From Pegoplata infirma (taxonomy: Eukaryota; Arthropoda; Insecta; Diptera; Anthomyiidae), in NCBI GenBank assembly GCA_963921195.1, contig OY992536.1:92237007-92301006 (forward strand): a stretch of DNA of 64,000 nucleotides, read 5' to 3'. Made by a program: the position numbers and the translations under genes. The notes under the pieces were generated by a model, which did no database searches, was not told the origin of the DNA, and saw only the letters and a program-made list of their open reading frames with translations. Position 1 is the stretch's first letter; the number at the start of each line of letters is the position of its first letter. This document shows positions 32,155 to 44,875 of this stretch, one piece after another.

Positions 32155-33507
32155 TCATAGAGGTCGCATTCCAGATGTGTGTCCCATCTGTTCTGAATCG
32201 GAGGCTACATAACTCTCCGCATTTTTTACTGCATGGGCCTCGTCCAGAATGTTACCCATTGTGACATTAGCTCTGTTCTCCGGGTTATCACAGAGGTCGC
32301 ATTCGTTACCAGATTCATTCTCGAAAATGCCAGTTGCATCTCCCATCTGCATAGATTTGGTCAGCTGAATATCAACCTCTTCCGGATTCTCCTCTCCAGC
32401 TGACTCTGCCACTAGCTTTGCTGCGTCCGAAATAGGCCTCTGGTCGCCCTTGTAGACATTGACTCTTATATGATAAAAGCCAAATTTAATAATGGCTAAA
32501 AGCGTAAGCGACTCCTCATTAACCGAGATCACTGCTTGACGGCGAGAGCCCTCCACCTCACCCAATCTGGCAATTTGCCAATTCTGTGTTGGAAGGTCAG
32601 GATTGTAGACCCTGATCATTTTCAGAACGACTTCAGTGCCACTTGTAGCCATCGGAATCCATGCATGAGCTCTAGGCTGCGACGGGATATCATTTTTTTA
32701 CAACTTTCAGTTTGGCTCCAGGGAAAAAGCAACGAGCTTTACTTGCCCTTGATACCAAACTGCGTTGACAGCAGTAGGGAGAAAATCAGGCATAAGGAGC
32801 CTCAAGTAGATTTCATTTCATTTAGATTAAACTCCTCTTGTCTCTTGAGATACTAAAATCCCCATTCCCCCTGTTGATCACAGCCCTAACCAAGCTAACT
32901 TTCACCACCTCACTAAATTACTGAGTCCAGACGTTGCCGGTCACCTTAGATCTCTTAGGTAAATGTTAATCTTCTGGCGGGCGTAACTTTTTTCCAGACT
33001 TCGATGATGAGGCCGAAACAGCGCCTTGTTTGTCAGATGCGCGCATTGCCGAGAGTTTGTCTTGCTCTTTGATGACTCTTTTCGCCCATAATAGCAAAGC
33101 CCTTTCACGTTCGGACTGCGTCGCGTTGGCTTAGTCTGTTAATTATTTTCAAACAAAGCCATTTTTGGTTGTGCCATACCTTTGGTGACTTAAATTTATT
33201 TTTTCCACTAATATTGGGCTGAGCACCCTTATCAGATTTGAGACTGTACTTTAAGGTCATAACCTTTACCCCAGTGCTGGGAGTAGCACCAGCCGGTGAG
33301 GCAGACCGTCGAATTAAATCGGTATCATTGGTGTTCATATTTTCATTTTCCTTGATGTGGTCAAACAATTTTAGTAATTTAATTAATAGTAACTCCGTGC
33401 TAAAAACACGCCCACACTTGTCAACAGTTGAACGAAAGTCCTGTTCCAAAGTCATATTCGGCTACAGAACGCCAATCCGTATCGAACATATCTCCCAAAT
33501 TAATATA
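32155..33507 (-). pseudogene. LINE ORF1 with DUF4780-like C-terminal domain
   Basis: The N-terminal part (33455-33105) is hydrophilic with SASPAGATPSTGVK. The middle (33100-32660) is interrupted by stops but reads SERERALLLWAKRVIKEQDK and VSLVRAVINRGNGDFSISRD. The C-terminal frame (32652-32155, 165 codons) has YNPDLPTQNWQIARLGEVEG, RRQAVISVNEESLTLL and RVNVYKGDQ, which I associate with the DUF4780 domain of LOA-type ORF1 proteins. These act as RNA-binding chaperones in LINE RNPs. Multiple breaks make this copy non-functional. The 5' side is cut by the TIR element starting at 33508. Confidence 0.65.
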
Positions 33508-34737
33508 TCGTCGCTGCTCCGTCGTAATTTGGTATGTGTTTTTAATGAAGTTTTTAGGAGAGCAAAAAAACCGTTTTATTTTGCCATTTTGCCATATTTT
33601 ATAAAAGTCAATCGCCTTTAAAATACATAAAGATGTTTTATAGATGTGTACCACAAAAAAAAGAATGATTTTTTAGCTAAAACGAAGATATTAACGAATT
33701 ACATAAAAAACTACACATAACACATTTTGTTGGAACATTTTTGGTATTAATTTTTTTATTTTTGGACATTTTTATACACATGACCGTTTTTGTTCATAGA
33801 CCTTAAGTTATAAAATTTAATAATAGTGCAAAAAATTGTCATATTCATTAAAGTGATAGTAAATACACTTTTAAATCCCATATTTTGTACAAATCTGCAT
33901 CCAAGTGCTGTTGCTTCAATGAATTTTGTTTTTTTTTAGCGAAAAAATTTTACTCAAAAAAATGTTCCTGAAATTTGTGCCATGAGATCTGACCATCATT
34001 TCTATATAATTGGGGCATGCTTATTTCAATGGTGAAGTCCGTTTTTGAATCAATGGAACAGTTTTCATGGAAATCATCGTTAAAGTTATGCACATTTTGT
34101 TGCAGTTTTTTTATTTAAAAAATTCTTCTTTTACAAATGCAAATTTGTTTGGTATGGCAAATGGGAATTAGACTCATAACGATATAATAGTACAAATTTG
34201 GATAAAAATGTTTGCGTTAAAATGTTGAAAATCGCGATTTTTCTCATATTTTAATGATTTTGCGTTTTTTTTGCAACCCTATAATTAATTTTCCGAATTG
34301 ATTTCATGTGTATGAAAAGACTAATGTATGTAATTAATTTCTGCAAAAAAACTTTTTAGATACATATAACTTTTTTTTGAAAATCGCGAAAAATCGTCTT
34401 TTTATAATGGCAGCATCCCTTTAAAATGTGATCTCATTCTTCATTTTTTAGTATAGTATGTAAGCATGCCTAAAACCGTTATGTTAAAAATTTTAAGCAA
34501 AAATGTTTATATTTGCAAAAGTTTTCTTAACAAAAACTTGTTTTTAACTACACATACCATTTTTTTTGGAACATTTTCATATGGATTTCACATAGCTACT
34601 TTTGCTAACTTCCAAACCATTCAAGATATCGCTAAACGGTTTAGTGGGCAGACGGATGCCCTATAGAGGTTTCATATTATGCAATAAAAAAAAAATCCAA
34701 AAATGTCACATACCAAATCACGACGGAGCAGCGACGA
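33508..34737. mobile_element. 1.2-kb TIR element (TCGTCGCTGCTCCGTCGT ends)
   Basis: TCGTCGCTGCTCCGTCGTAA at the left is matched by ACGACGGAGCAGCGACGA at the right, and the match goes on through ATTTGGTATGTG. TA flanks both (33506-33507, 34738-34739). Diverged inner arms pair further (CTACACATA near 33711 and 34549). A relative of the end is at 29147-29162. No ORF resembles a transposase. Confidence 0.6.
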
Positions 34738-34739
34738 TA

Positions 34740-35756
34740 TGGCAATTAGGAAGCTTCATCAGAAAAAAAAATTACATTTTCGGAGATTCCATTTTGTACG
34801 ATTATTTAAGGTGCTTATTTTGTTCGCTGGGTAGCGGTGTCCATTGAGCTTACAATTTTTGTTATTTTTTTTGTTCTTTTTTTTAACATAACAAAAATCA
34901 TGATTATGTTTACACATACACATAAACAAACATATGGATGGTCTATTTTTTTTTTGTATGTGTGCGTTTGTTTGTTAGCGTAAATGTATGAGTACAATTG
35001 TTAACATAGCAGCTGTCAGTGATTTCTGACAAATTGATTTGACATGAGCTACAAAAAGCAAACAGAAAAAAATAGAAACCATAAAATTAACAGCAAAGAG
35101 ATAGAGTGAGAGACAACAAGAGTCCTAGAAAAAATAGTGAGAGTTGGCAATATATAAAAAAATATCCATATATTTCTATGAATAGAACAACTTTTAAACT
35201 CTTCCTCCACCTTCTATAATTGCTCTTTAGCATATACTCTGCTAAAAATAACAGAGAATTTGGATTTTGATTTATTATACTGTTATTCGATTTTTGTTGC
35301 TTTCTTGAAAACAATTCAAAAGTCCTCGTTAATTTAGAAGCAACAAAAACAAAGCTTGCATTTATTTTCCTTTCCACTTGTTTTACACTCACCAGAGCAA
35401 GTGTGAGTAAAAGCTTTTGCAACATGTGATATGTAAACATGTGTATGTGATTTATTGTTATTTTTAAAACAAGTTTATGTTTTTCGGATTTATTTCATAC
35501 CAACTTTTAATTTCTCTGTTAGTGTTGTTGTTGTTTTTTGCAATCATATTTAAGTAGTATTAGTTGTTTGTTTATTTTTATTAATATTGTGTGAGTACAT
35601 ATTTGATTGTTATTGACATACGTCACTAACAGCATTTAGGTTTTTTTTTTTGAAGTTTATAATGCATTCAATGAAATATCGTAAAACTAATTTAGTGTTT
35701 TCTTTTTTTGCACAGTTATGAAGAACAAACACGGTACGAGAAATTTTTACTCAAAT
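34740..35756. other. AT-rich stretch, nothing recognised
   Basis: Low-complexity and AT-rich, with a 117-codon minus-strand open stretch (35087-35440) that is Leu/Ser-rich and has no motif I recognise. I do not call it a gene. Confidence 0.4.
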
Positions 35757-35760
35757 TACA

Positions 35761-37001
35761 CAGTGCAACACCCAAAATCGGAATGGGATGAAACCAAAAG
35801 CAAATGAAAGTTGACATATTCCATAACAAACCCCTTAAGTCTTTTTTCTAGCTCAGAGCTAGATTTTGTTTTACACGCATTTGAAGTTAGTGCACTTTTA
35901 TTATAATTATAATAATAAATGCTTGAAAACTGTATTAGTGGCGAATGATTAATATTGTAATTGCCTTTAAATAACAATCATACGCAACGGTGTACAGTGG
36001 TTTATTATAATAATTTGGCTATTCAGTAAATAGGTACTGGACCGATTGCAGCAAAATTCATACCAGTCATAGCTGAAGTAATTTTGAGCTTAAGTTTGGA
36101 AACTGGACCCTTCATTAGGCTGGGTCGTATTCCAACAAAGTGCTCAGATCAACTATTAATAGTGAAAAAAAGTTGGTACAAGTAAATACAAGCAATTTAA
36201 AACCAAAATGAACAAAATCAGTCCATGGCTTCCGTTCTCGCATCGCGGGTCAAAATTGCGGTTTTTGAAAAAATGGATATAATTTAAAAAAAAATTAAAT
36301 ATTTAAAAAAAAATTATTTAAAAAAAAAAAAAATTTTTTTGTATCGCATTAATTCAAAGATATTTAGAAAGATTTTGTTTGTTTTTTTCGGATATCGATA
36401 ACCAACCCAAACGTGATGCCAAAAAAAAACTCACATTTTTAACATGGAGCTCAAAACTACTTTTTCACTATTTTAAAAATTTAGTGAAACAAAATTTTTA
36501 AATATATTAGTTTATCCACTTGATATCATTGAATACATCTCAGGGATTGTAGAAAAAAAGTCTTAGTTAAATTCCTTCGCCCAGTTGGTGTGTGGAGCGA
36601 TTTGAATTTATCGGATTTCCAGAACATGTGTTTTTATCGACATTTTTGACTAATTTGTAGTTGTTAGCAACATTTTACTTAAATTAACCAACTTTTTTTG
36701 TTCAAATGGTTGTTTTGGACCATAGTAACTCTGCTTTGAAATAATAGGTTTTTGGACAACGCTAACCCTTGCCGGCACGGGGTTAAAAAATTCATCCAAT
36801 GAAATTTTTTAAAATTCCTCACTCTAAAATCGTGTATGTGTTTAAGGCCTTTTTAGGTCAGAGCTAAAATAAGGCCCTCAAGGCCTTTTTTTAGCTCTGA
36901 CTTAAAAAAAGGCCTTGAGGGTTTTGTTGTGGAAAACGTCAGCTTTTATTTGCTTTTGGTTTCATCCCATTCCGATTCCGAAAGTTCGATTTTGTATCAC
37001 T
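35761..37001. mobile_element. CAGTG-ended palindromic element, copy 1
   Basis: The left end CAGTGCAACACCCAAAATCG, then GGAATGGGATGAAACCAAA, is mirrored at 36955-37001 (TTTGGTTTCATCCCATTCCG, then ATTTTGTATCACTG). Paired inner blocks include the AGGCCTTGAGGG-type repeats at 36855-36925. No target duplication can be set because satellite follows directly. Confidence 0.5.
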
Positions 37002-37009
37002 GTGTTATC

Positions 37010-37170
37010 GATATATTGATAACTGTACAAATTTCTAGAGAAAAATTTCTGTTATCAATATATTGATAACTAGACAAATTTCTTTTAAAAAAATTGTGTT
37101 ATCGATAAATATATCGATAACTAGCCAATTTTTATAGAAAATATTTCGTTATCTTCGTTATCTACATCGA
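37010..37170. repeat. TATCGATA satellite, segment 1
   Basis: Short block of GTTATCGATATATTGATAAC and TTTTCTATAGAAAA units between the two CAGTG-ended elements. Confidence 0.6.
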
Positions 37171-37172
37171 TA

Positions 37173-38690
37173 ACACACTAATACAAAAGCGAACTTTCCG
37201 GATCGGAATGGGATGAAACCAAAGGCAAATGAAACTTAATATTTTACATAACAAAACCCTCAAGGCGTGTTTTTAGTTCTGCGCTTGATTATTTTTAACA
37301 CGCATTTAAAGTTGGTGATTTTAAAGCATTTAAAGTTTTTTTGTACTAAAAATGTTCTTCTTTAGGGGCCCCTGGTTGTGCCCTTATTGGACATGTGGGG
37401 TCCAGCATCCAAATTTAAACTTGATGAAGTTAGCTATAACCGGTATGAATTTCGCTGCAATCTGTTCTGTACGTACTTACTGAATAGCCAAATTATTAAA
37501 AATAACACTGTGACACAATTGAAGGGGTATTTTTTAGGGCCTTAACCAAACCAAGACAGTTTGAAACTACTTGTGTGTAGTAGTAAAACCCCCAACGGGT
37601 TTTTGCTCTGTAACGTCCAATTTTTTTTTTATACCCCACTGAACTTTTCCTGTTTTTTTCAAAGGCGTTTGAAAAAAGTCGAAAAAAATAATGACAATGT
37701 TCTTCTGAGCTTGAAATAGCGTTGAGAATTCTTCAAGAGAATTTGATGGGAATTTTTTTTCTAGAACATATTACCCTCTATCTTCCGTATTTATTTGCCA
37801 TTTATGTATTTTTTTAAGAAATCGCTGAAAAGTCTACTAAATCTTGCGTTTAAAGGGTTAAAATGTTCTACAAATATGTTCAGCATCAACTTTCACTAGG
37901 GGTTACTGAAGGCAGAAAGTTCGTCTGGTATAAGGAAAATGCAGAAAAAAGGTAAATTGAAAAGTTTCATTTATTTTTCGTATTTTTATGACACAAACCG
38001 TATACAAATGGGACTAACAAAATTAGGATTAAATATACAAAATTAACCTTTTTCTTATATCGGATGAAATTTTGGCTTTGGGAAACCCCCAGTGAAATTT
38101 GATGCTGAAAATAATCGTAGAACATTTTAACCCTTTAAACGCATGTCTTAGCAGTCTTTTGAACCATTTCTTTAAAAAAGGGCTCAAATGTCCCATTAAA
38201 ACGGGATATAGAGGTTTAAGGTTGTCTAGAAAAAAATTCTCCATAAAATTATATTGAAGACATCCAAACACTATTTGAAGCTCAGAATAACATTAACATT
38301 ATTTTTTTCGACTTTTTTCCAACGCCTTTGAAAAAAAATGATAAATTCAGTGGGCTATAAAAAAATTTTGAGACGTTACAGAGCTAAACCCTTTGGGGTT
38401 TTTACTACTACACATATGTACTTTCAAACAGTCTTGGTTTGGTTGAGGCCCTAAATAGGCTGTGCACCGCTGCGTATGATTGTTATTTAAAGGCAATTAC
38501 AAAATTAAGCATACGCCTTATATAGTTTTCAAGATTTAATTGTAATTTTAATAAAAGATCACCAACTTCAAATGCTGTGAAAAGAAATCTAGCGCTGAAC
38601 TAAAAAAAGGCCATGAGGGTTTTGTTTTGAAATATATCAACTTTCGTTTGCTTTTGGTTTCATCCCATTCCAATTTTAGTTGTTGCACTG
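37173..38690. mobile_element. CAGTG-ended palindromic element, copy 2
   Basis: The left end (ATACAAAAGCGAACTTTC, then GGAATGGGATGAAACC) and right end (GGTTTCATCCCATTCC, then GTTGTTGCACTG at 38679-38690) are inverted. Inside, 37505-37900 pairs with 38060-38460 (AAACCAAGACAGTTTG with CAAACAGTCTTGGTTT), so the element is almost all foldback. The right end equals the outer left end of copy 1. Confidence 0.5.
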
Positions 38691-38696
38691 TGTAAT

Positions 38697-40834
38697 TAGA
38701 CTATTTTCCATAGAAAATTTTTTGTTATCGAAGTATTGATAACTATTAAATTTTCAATAGAAAACTTTCTGTTATCGATAACTATTTAATTTTCTTTAGG
38801 AAATTTTTCTGTTATCGATTAATAACTAGTCAATTTTTTCTTAAAAGCTTTCTGTTATCGATACATCGACAACTTTGAAAATATCCATAGAAAATTTTAT
38901 GTTATCGATAGATCGATAACTATAGTATTTTCTACAAAAATTTTCTGTTATCGATATATAGAATTTTCTATAGAAAATTTTCTGTTATAGATGTATTGAT
39001 AACTTTAAAACTTTCTTTAGAAAATTTTCTGTTATCGATAACTATTGAATTTTCTACAAAAACTTTCTGTTATCGATAACTATAAAATTTTCTAAAGAAA
39101 GTTTTCTTTTATCATTACATCGATAAATTAAGAATTTTCTATAGAAAACTTTCTGTTATCAATATATCCACAGCAATAAAATTTATTATAGGAAATTTTC
39201 TGTTATCGATATAACGATAACTAGACAATTTTCTATACACAATTTTCTGTTATCGATATATCTACCGATAGACAATTTTCTATATACAATTTTCTGTTAT
39301 CGGTATGTCTATAAATATAGAATTTTCAATAGAAAATTTTCTGTTATCGATATATCAATGACTATTGAATTTTCTACAAAAAAAATCTGTTATCGATAAC
39401 TAAAAAATTTTCTATAGAAAATTTTCTTTTATCATTACATCGATAAATTAATGATTTTTCTATAGAAATTTTCTATTATCAATATATCCATAACAATAAA
39501 ATTTATTATAGAAAATTTTCTGTTATCGATATAACGATAACTAGACAAATTTCTATATATAATTTTCTGTTATAGATAACTAGACAATTTTCTTAAGACA
39601 ATTTTCTATTATTGGTATATCAATAAATATAGAATTTTCTGTAGAAAATTTTCTGTTATCGATATATAAATGACTATTGAATTTTCTACAAAAAAAATTT
39701 GTTATTGATAACTATAAAATTTTCTATAGAAAATTTTCTTATATCATTACATCGATAAATTAAGATTTTTCTATAGAAATTTTCTATTATCAATATATCC
39801 ATAACAATAAAATTTATTATAGAAAATTTTCTGTTATCGATATTACGATAACTACATAGACAAATTTCTATATATAATTTTCTGTTATGGATAACTAGAC
39901 AATTTTCTTAAGACAATTTTCTATTACCGATATACCGATAAAAATATAAATTTCTATAGAAAATTTTGTAATCGATAACTAAACCAGAAAATGTTCTTTA
40001 GAAAATTTTCTAGTTATCGATAAAAAATTATATAGTTATCGATATATCGATAAAAGAAAATTTTCTGCAAAAAATTGTATATATATCGATATTTTGACAA
40101 CTACACCATTTTATGTATACATATTTTCTAAAATCGATATAGCGATAACTACACAATCTTCTACAGAAAACTTTCTAAGTATATCAATATACAGATAACT
40201 AAATCATTTTTTATACACACATTTTTTGCATATCATTTTCTACTAAATATACAATTTTCTATGGAAAACTTTCTGTATCGATATATCTATAACTATTGAA
40301 ATTTCTATAGAAAATTTTCTGTTATCGATAAATCGATAACTACACCAAAAGAATTTCCAGTATATTTATCAATATGTCGATGACAAAAAAATTCTCTAGA
40401 AAATTGTATAGTTATTGATTTATCAATAACAAAAAGTTGGCTGTAGAAAATTGTCTAGTTTTCTATTCATCGATTACAGAAAATTGTCTATATAAAATTG
40501 TCTAATTATCGATACATCGATTACAGAAAAATTTCTATAGAAAATTGACTAGTTACCAATGTACCGACACGCAGAAAATTGTTTGCTATCGATATATCGA
40601 TAAAAAAGTTTTATATTTATCGATAAATCCATAACAGAAAATTTCTTTAGAAATTGCCTAGCTTTTTATATATCGATGACAGAAAATTGTGTAGTTATCG
40701 ATACATTGATTACAGAAAATTTGCTATAGAAAATTGAGTAGTTATCTATGTAACGACAACACAAAATTTTCTATAGAAAATTGTTTAGTTATCAATATAT
40801 CGACAACATTATGTTTTCTATAGAAAATTCTTTA
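38697..40834. repeat. TATCGATA satellite, segment 2 (main array)
   Basis: Roughly 45 degenerate ~47-bp units of the form TTTTCTGTTATCGATATATC, GATAACTA and ATTTTCTATAGAAAA. The octamer TATCGATA and its half CGATA recur throughout. No coding. Confidence 0.75.
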
Positions 40835-42390
40835 CCCGAGTAAAAAAAATTATATGACACAATATATAATTTAATATGGGTTCGTGTCTATTTTGATATA
40901 ATCTTATACGAAAAATGGTTTCATAAGATTTCATCGAATATTATCTAATAATATCAGTTTATATAACTTTATATCGACTTTGATACGAGTTTTGGTCTAA
41001 TCCAATGATATAAAATTATATCCAATTATATTTAAATTTATACAATTTTATAAATCGGATGTTTTTTTTAGTTTTTACTTAAAAGCTGAAAAATTAAAAT
41101 AATAAAAATAAGTTGTTCTTGAAAAAAACTTGGAAAAATTTCAAAAAATGGAGTCATGTTAAATTTTATATAGAAGATTTAGAAAATATTTTCAAAAAAA
41201 TTTGTCCTTGGAAAAACTTAGAAAAATTTAAAAAAAATGGAGTCATATAAAATGTTATATAAAACAGAAAATATTTGCGATAAAAAAATGTTCCTTGAAA
41301 AAAACTTAGAAAAAATTTGAAAGATGGACTCATATAAAATTTTATATAAAACACTTAGAAAATATTCGTGATAAAAAAATTGTGCTTGGAAAAAACTTTA
41401 AAAAATAAAAAAATTATGGAGGCATATAAAATTTTATATTTTATATTTTAATTTTATATAAAAAACTTAAAATGATACATGGGAGCAGATGTTACAACAT
41501 ATAGTTATGTATGGCGATATCTTAAAAAAATCCCACATCAAAATTTATTATATAAATTTATCTTGCAAGACATAGTAGGGTTATATAATCGCAACAAAAA
41601 GTCGACTTTTCGACTTTTCGACTTTTTTCAAATTTTAAAAAGTCGACTTTTCGACCTTTCGACTTTTTAAAAAGTCGACTTTTTTCGACTTTTCGACTTT
41701 TTTCGACTTTTGACTTTTTTCGACTTTTCGACTTTTTGCGACTTTCTTCGACTTTTTAACTTTTTCGACCTTTTCCAACTTTAAAAAGTCGATTTGTTTG
41801 TAAATAAAAGTTTAGTTTTGACTTGTTGTACTTAAGCATTTGGGTGCTATTTTTTTTGGTTGTATTTTATTTATCAAAAAAAGTCAAAGAAATCGAAAAT
41901 GTGGAAAAGGTTGAAAAAATCGAAAGCAAAAGAGTCGACTTTCGATTTATAGAACCCTATCACTGAGGTGTTTACAATAATCAAAAATATTGGTAAATAT
42001 TGCAGTTAACACTTTCTATTTTCAACTCATGAATTTGGCATTGACATTTTTGCTTCACATACAAAATACATGGAAACACCAATAGCTTCAGTTGTTATTA
42101 AACTCGGCTCTCATTTGAAATTTTTTTCAGAAGAAAGAAATTATTTTCGTTTCGCAAAAGTAAAAAAAATCAAAAAAAAAATCGGAAAAAGTCGAAAAAA
42201 GTCGAAATCAAAAGTCGACTTTTCGACTTTTTAAGAACAAAAAAGTCGATTTCGACTTTTCAACTTTTTCATACAAAAAGTCGATTAATCGACTTTTCGA
42301 CTATAAGACATAGTGTCACACATGATCATATATGAAATAATATGACTATATAAAAGTATATAAGATCATACTAAATTATTTTTACTCGGG
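40835..42390. mobile_element. CCCGAGTAAAA-ended TIR element inserted in the TATCGATA array
   Basis: CCCGAGTAAAAAAAATTATA at the left and AATTATTTTTACTCGGG at the right are inverted, with TA at 40833-40834 and 42391-42392. The array reads through when the element is removed (GAAAATTCTTTAGTTATTGA, as in the intact unit at 42675). A matching right end lies at 63415-63557. It carries the insertion at 41576-42305. Confidence 0.65.
41576..42305. mobile_element. GTCGACTTTT-rich insertion with 8-bp duplication AGACATAG
   Basis: AGACATAG lies on both sides (41568-41575, 42306-42313). The left end TAGGGTTATATAATCG is hAT-like, and an inverted partner CGATTTATAGAACCCTA sits inside at 41943-41959, so two related elements may be fused. 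The body consists of AAAAGTCGAC/GTCGACTTTT words. Confidence 0.5.
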
Positions 42391-42392
42391 TA

Positions 42393-43488
42393 GTTATTGA
42401 TATATTGATAACAGAACATTTTTATAGTTATCGGTATATTTGTAACAGAAAACTTTATAAAGAAAATTCTATATTTATCGATACATCGAAAATTTTCTAT
42501 AGAAAATTCTATAATTATCGACATATCGATAACAGAAAGTTTTTTATAGAAAATTCTACGGTTATCAATATATCGATAAACATAAAATTTTCTATAGAAA
42601 TTTCGTTGGTTATCGATAACAGAAAATGTTCTATGGAAAATTCTATAGTTATCGATAACAGACATTTTTCTGTAGAAAATTCTTTAGTTATTAATATATC
42701 GATAACAGAAAATTTTCTATAGAAAATTCTATAGTTATCAATATTTCGATAATAGAAAATTTTCTAAAGAAAACTCTATATTTATCGATATAGCGATAAT
42801 AGAAAATTTTTTACCGAAAATTCTATAGTTATCGGTATATTAAAAACAGAACATTTTTTTATAGAAAATTTTATAGTTATCGAAAATAGAAAATTTTATA
42901 GTTATCGAAAATAGAAAATTTTCTATAGAAAATTTTATGCAGAAACTTTGCATATAGGAAATTATCTAGTTATAGGTAATTCGGCGAAAGAATCTTTTCT
43001 GTAAAAAATTCTATTGTTATCGATACGGAAAAATTGTATTGTTATCGATATGGATCGATGCCATTTCTTGATTCGGAAAGATAATCGGTCGATATCGGTT
43101 TTACACTATCGACAAAAAACATGCATTTGAATGGAAATCACATCCCTATTGATAGCTATATAATTTTTTCGAAAGAGAATTTTCTGCAATTTTTTTTATA
43201 AAAAATGTTCTTTTATCTACATATCGATAACTTAAGAATATTCTTTAAAAAAATTTCTGTTATCGATGTGTGGAAAACTAAAAAATTTTCTTTGGAAAAT
43301 GGTCTGTTAAAATTTATCGATAATTATAGATGAATAAAAAAAAATTTTTCAATAGAAATTTTTTTGTGATAGATAATATAAAACAGTACCATTTTTACAG
43401 AAAATTTTCTGTTATCGATAATTTCCTTTAAAAAATTTTCCGTTATCAATAGAAAATTTTCTGTCATCGGTATATCGATAACTAGACA
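42393..43488. repeat. TATCGATA satellite, segment 3
   Basis: Continuation of the main array, about 22 units, with GATAACAGAAAATTTTCTAT and ATTCTATAGTTATCGATATA words. Segments 2 and 3 were one array before the insertion at 40835-42390. Confidence 0.7.
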
Positions 43489-43499
43489 ATATTTCAGTC

Positions 43500-44875
43500 G
43501 GCGACACGAAATAACTCCCACATGAAATAACTCCCACCTAAAAAATGAAAAAAGTCCCAAAAAAAACTCCATACAAAGTTGGGAGTTATTTCATTTGAAG
43601 TAACTCCCAATTTAGTGGGACTTTTATCATTTTTGTTGGGAGTTATTTCATAATTTTCGTTGGGAGTTCTTTCATATGAAAGAACTCCCACTACAATAGC
43701 AATGAAATAACTCCCACTTTTATTCCATTGTTGGTGGATGTATCTGGAACATTTTGACTTATACAATATTATTATTAATAAAATAAATTTTTTTATGATA
43801 TTGGTACCAAATTTTTGGACGAAGTGCTTTCTAACAAATTTGTATATTTCAGAAATTTTTGTACCAAAACTGGCAAGAATTTTTGAGTTAAGAGCGCACT
43901 GCAGCCGAAAATATTTTCGTTTGAATAGAAAATTGTTAAAAAAAAACGGCTCACGTGAAAATATCCAACGCGTTGTGTTTCTCGATAACATAGAAAGTTT
44001 TTCGATAACATACAAGATTGTTGGAAAAAGCACCACAGGTGAAAATTTAAAAGATTTCATTAGCACTTGTAAAAAGCGCCGCAGGCGAAAATTTGGTACC
44101 AAAAATCGCCGCGATTTTTGGTACCAAATTTTCGCTTGTGGCGCTTTTTACAACAAGTGCTAATTAAATCTTTTAAATTTTCGGTAACAAACAAATTTGT
44201 CGCAAAAAGCTCCGCAGGCGAAAATTTGGTACCAAAAATCGCCGCAATTTTTGGTACCAAATTTTCGCCTGCGGCGCTTTTTACAACAAGTGCTAATTAA
44301 ATCTTTTAAATTTTCGGCAACAAATAAATTTTAATTACAACAGGTTGTAATTAAATCTTTTAAATTTTCGGTAACATACAAATTTGTCGCAAAAAGCACC
44401 GCAGGCGAAAAATTGGTACTAAAGGTCGCCTCAAACCGCACATCCAGCGATGTTTGTAGGTAACCGAATCAAGTCAAACAGAACACTCACAATCCGTGTA
44501 TTTTTGCATGTTATCGAAACACTCTTAAAAAAATCAGCCGTCAACTTTCGCATCGGCAGTTATAACATGTTTGTATTGTACCGAAAGTAAGATCAGGATC
44601 TTCATGCTCGATTTATCTGATATATGTACATATTTTCCCTTATTGTTTGTGGAATTTTTGTTGAGACTTTTAAATTTTTTTATTGGGACTTCTTTCGTTA
44701 TTAATGGGAGTTATTTCATTGGCACTTATTTCATTTTGTAGGTGGAAGTTATTTCATTGCAGTTGGGACTTTTTTCATTTATTTCTTTATTGGGACATAT
44801 TACATTTTTGGTGGGATTTATTTCATTGGGAGTTATTTCGTGGGAGTTATTTCATGTGGGAGTTATTTCATGTCG
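43500..44875. mobile_element. Foldback element with tandemly repeated ends, FB/Mutator-like
   Basis: Both ends are arrays of ATGAAATAACTCCCA in inverted orientation (43508-43720; inverse 44690-44875). ATATTTCAGTC, 11 bp, flanks both sides (43489-43499, 44876-44886). The core holds inverted and direct copies of AAATTTGGTACCAAAAATCG and GGCGCTTTTTACAACAAGTG. Long inverted ends built of short tandem repeats are the signature of Drosophila FB elements, which belong with Mutator-like elements that duplicate 8-11 bp. The 202- and 141-codon open stretches run through the repeats on opposite strands and are not called as genes. Confidence 0.65.

Larger units (their letters stand above)
23690..33507 (-). 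mobile_element. LOA-like (Jockey group) non-LTR retrotransposon, broken by insertions
   Basis: Read on the minus strand, all expected parts occur in order: ORF1 (33500-32155), endonuclease (32110-30370), reverse transcriptase (30180-24600), RNase H (24560-24200) and a C-terminal Cys/His knuckle (24010-23690). Insertions at 31221-31820, 30551-31034, 25477-29511 and about 24790-24975 split it; removing the 4-kb one joins VKKY directly to SMVVFLD in one frame. Stops and frameshifts are frequent and the polymerase motif is altered, so it is dead. The presence of RNase H with this RT type favours LOA over Jockey proper. Confidence 0.75.

Noticed and set aside
35087..35440. 117-codon minus-strand frame with a hydrophobic end
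   Set aside because: AT-rich region; the hydrophobic run follows from T-rich codons. No splice partners or motif.
43494..44163. Overlapping 202- and 141-codon open frames on opposite strands
   Set aside because: Both read through the tandem and inverted repeats of the foldback element; composition follows the repeats (FFFRWELF, NFLF) and no domain is visible.
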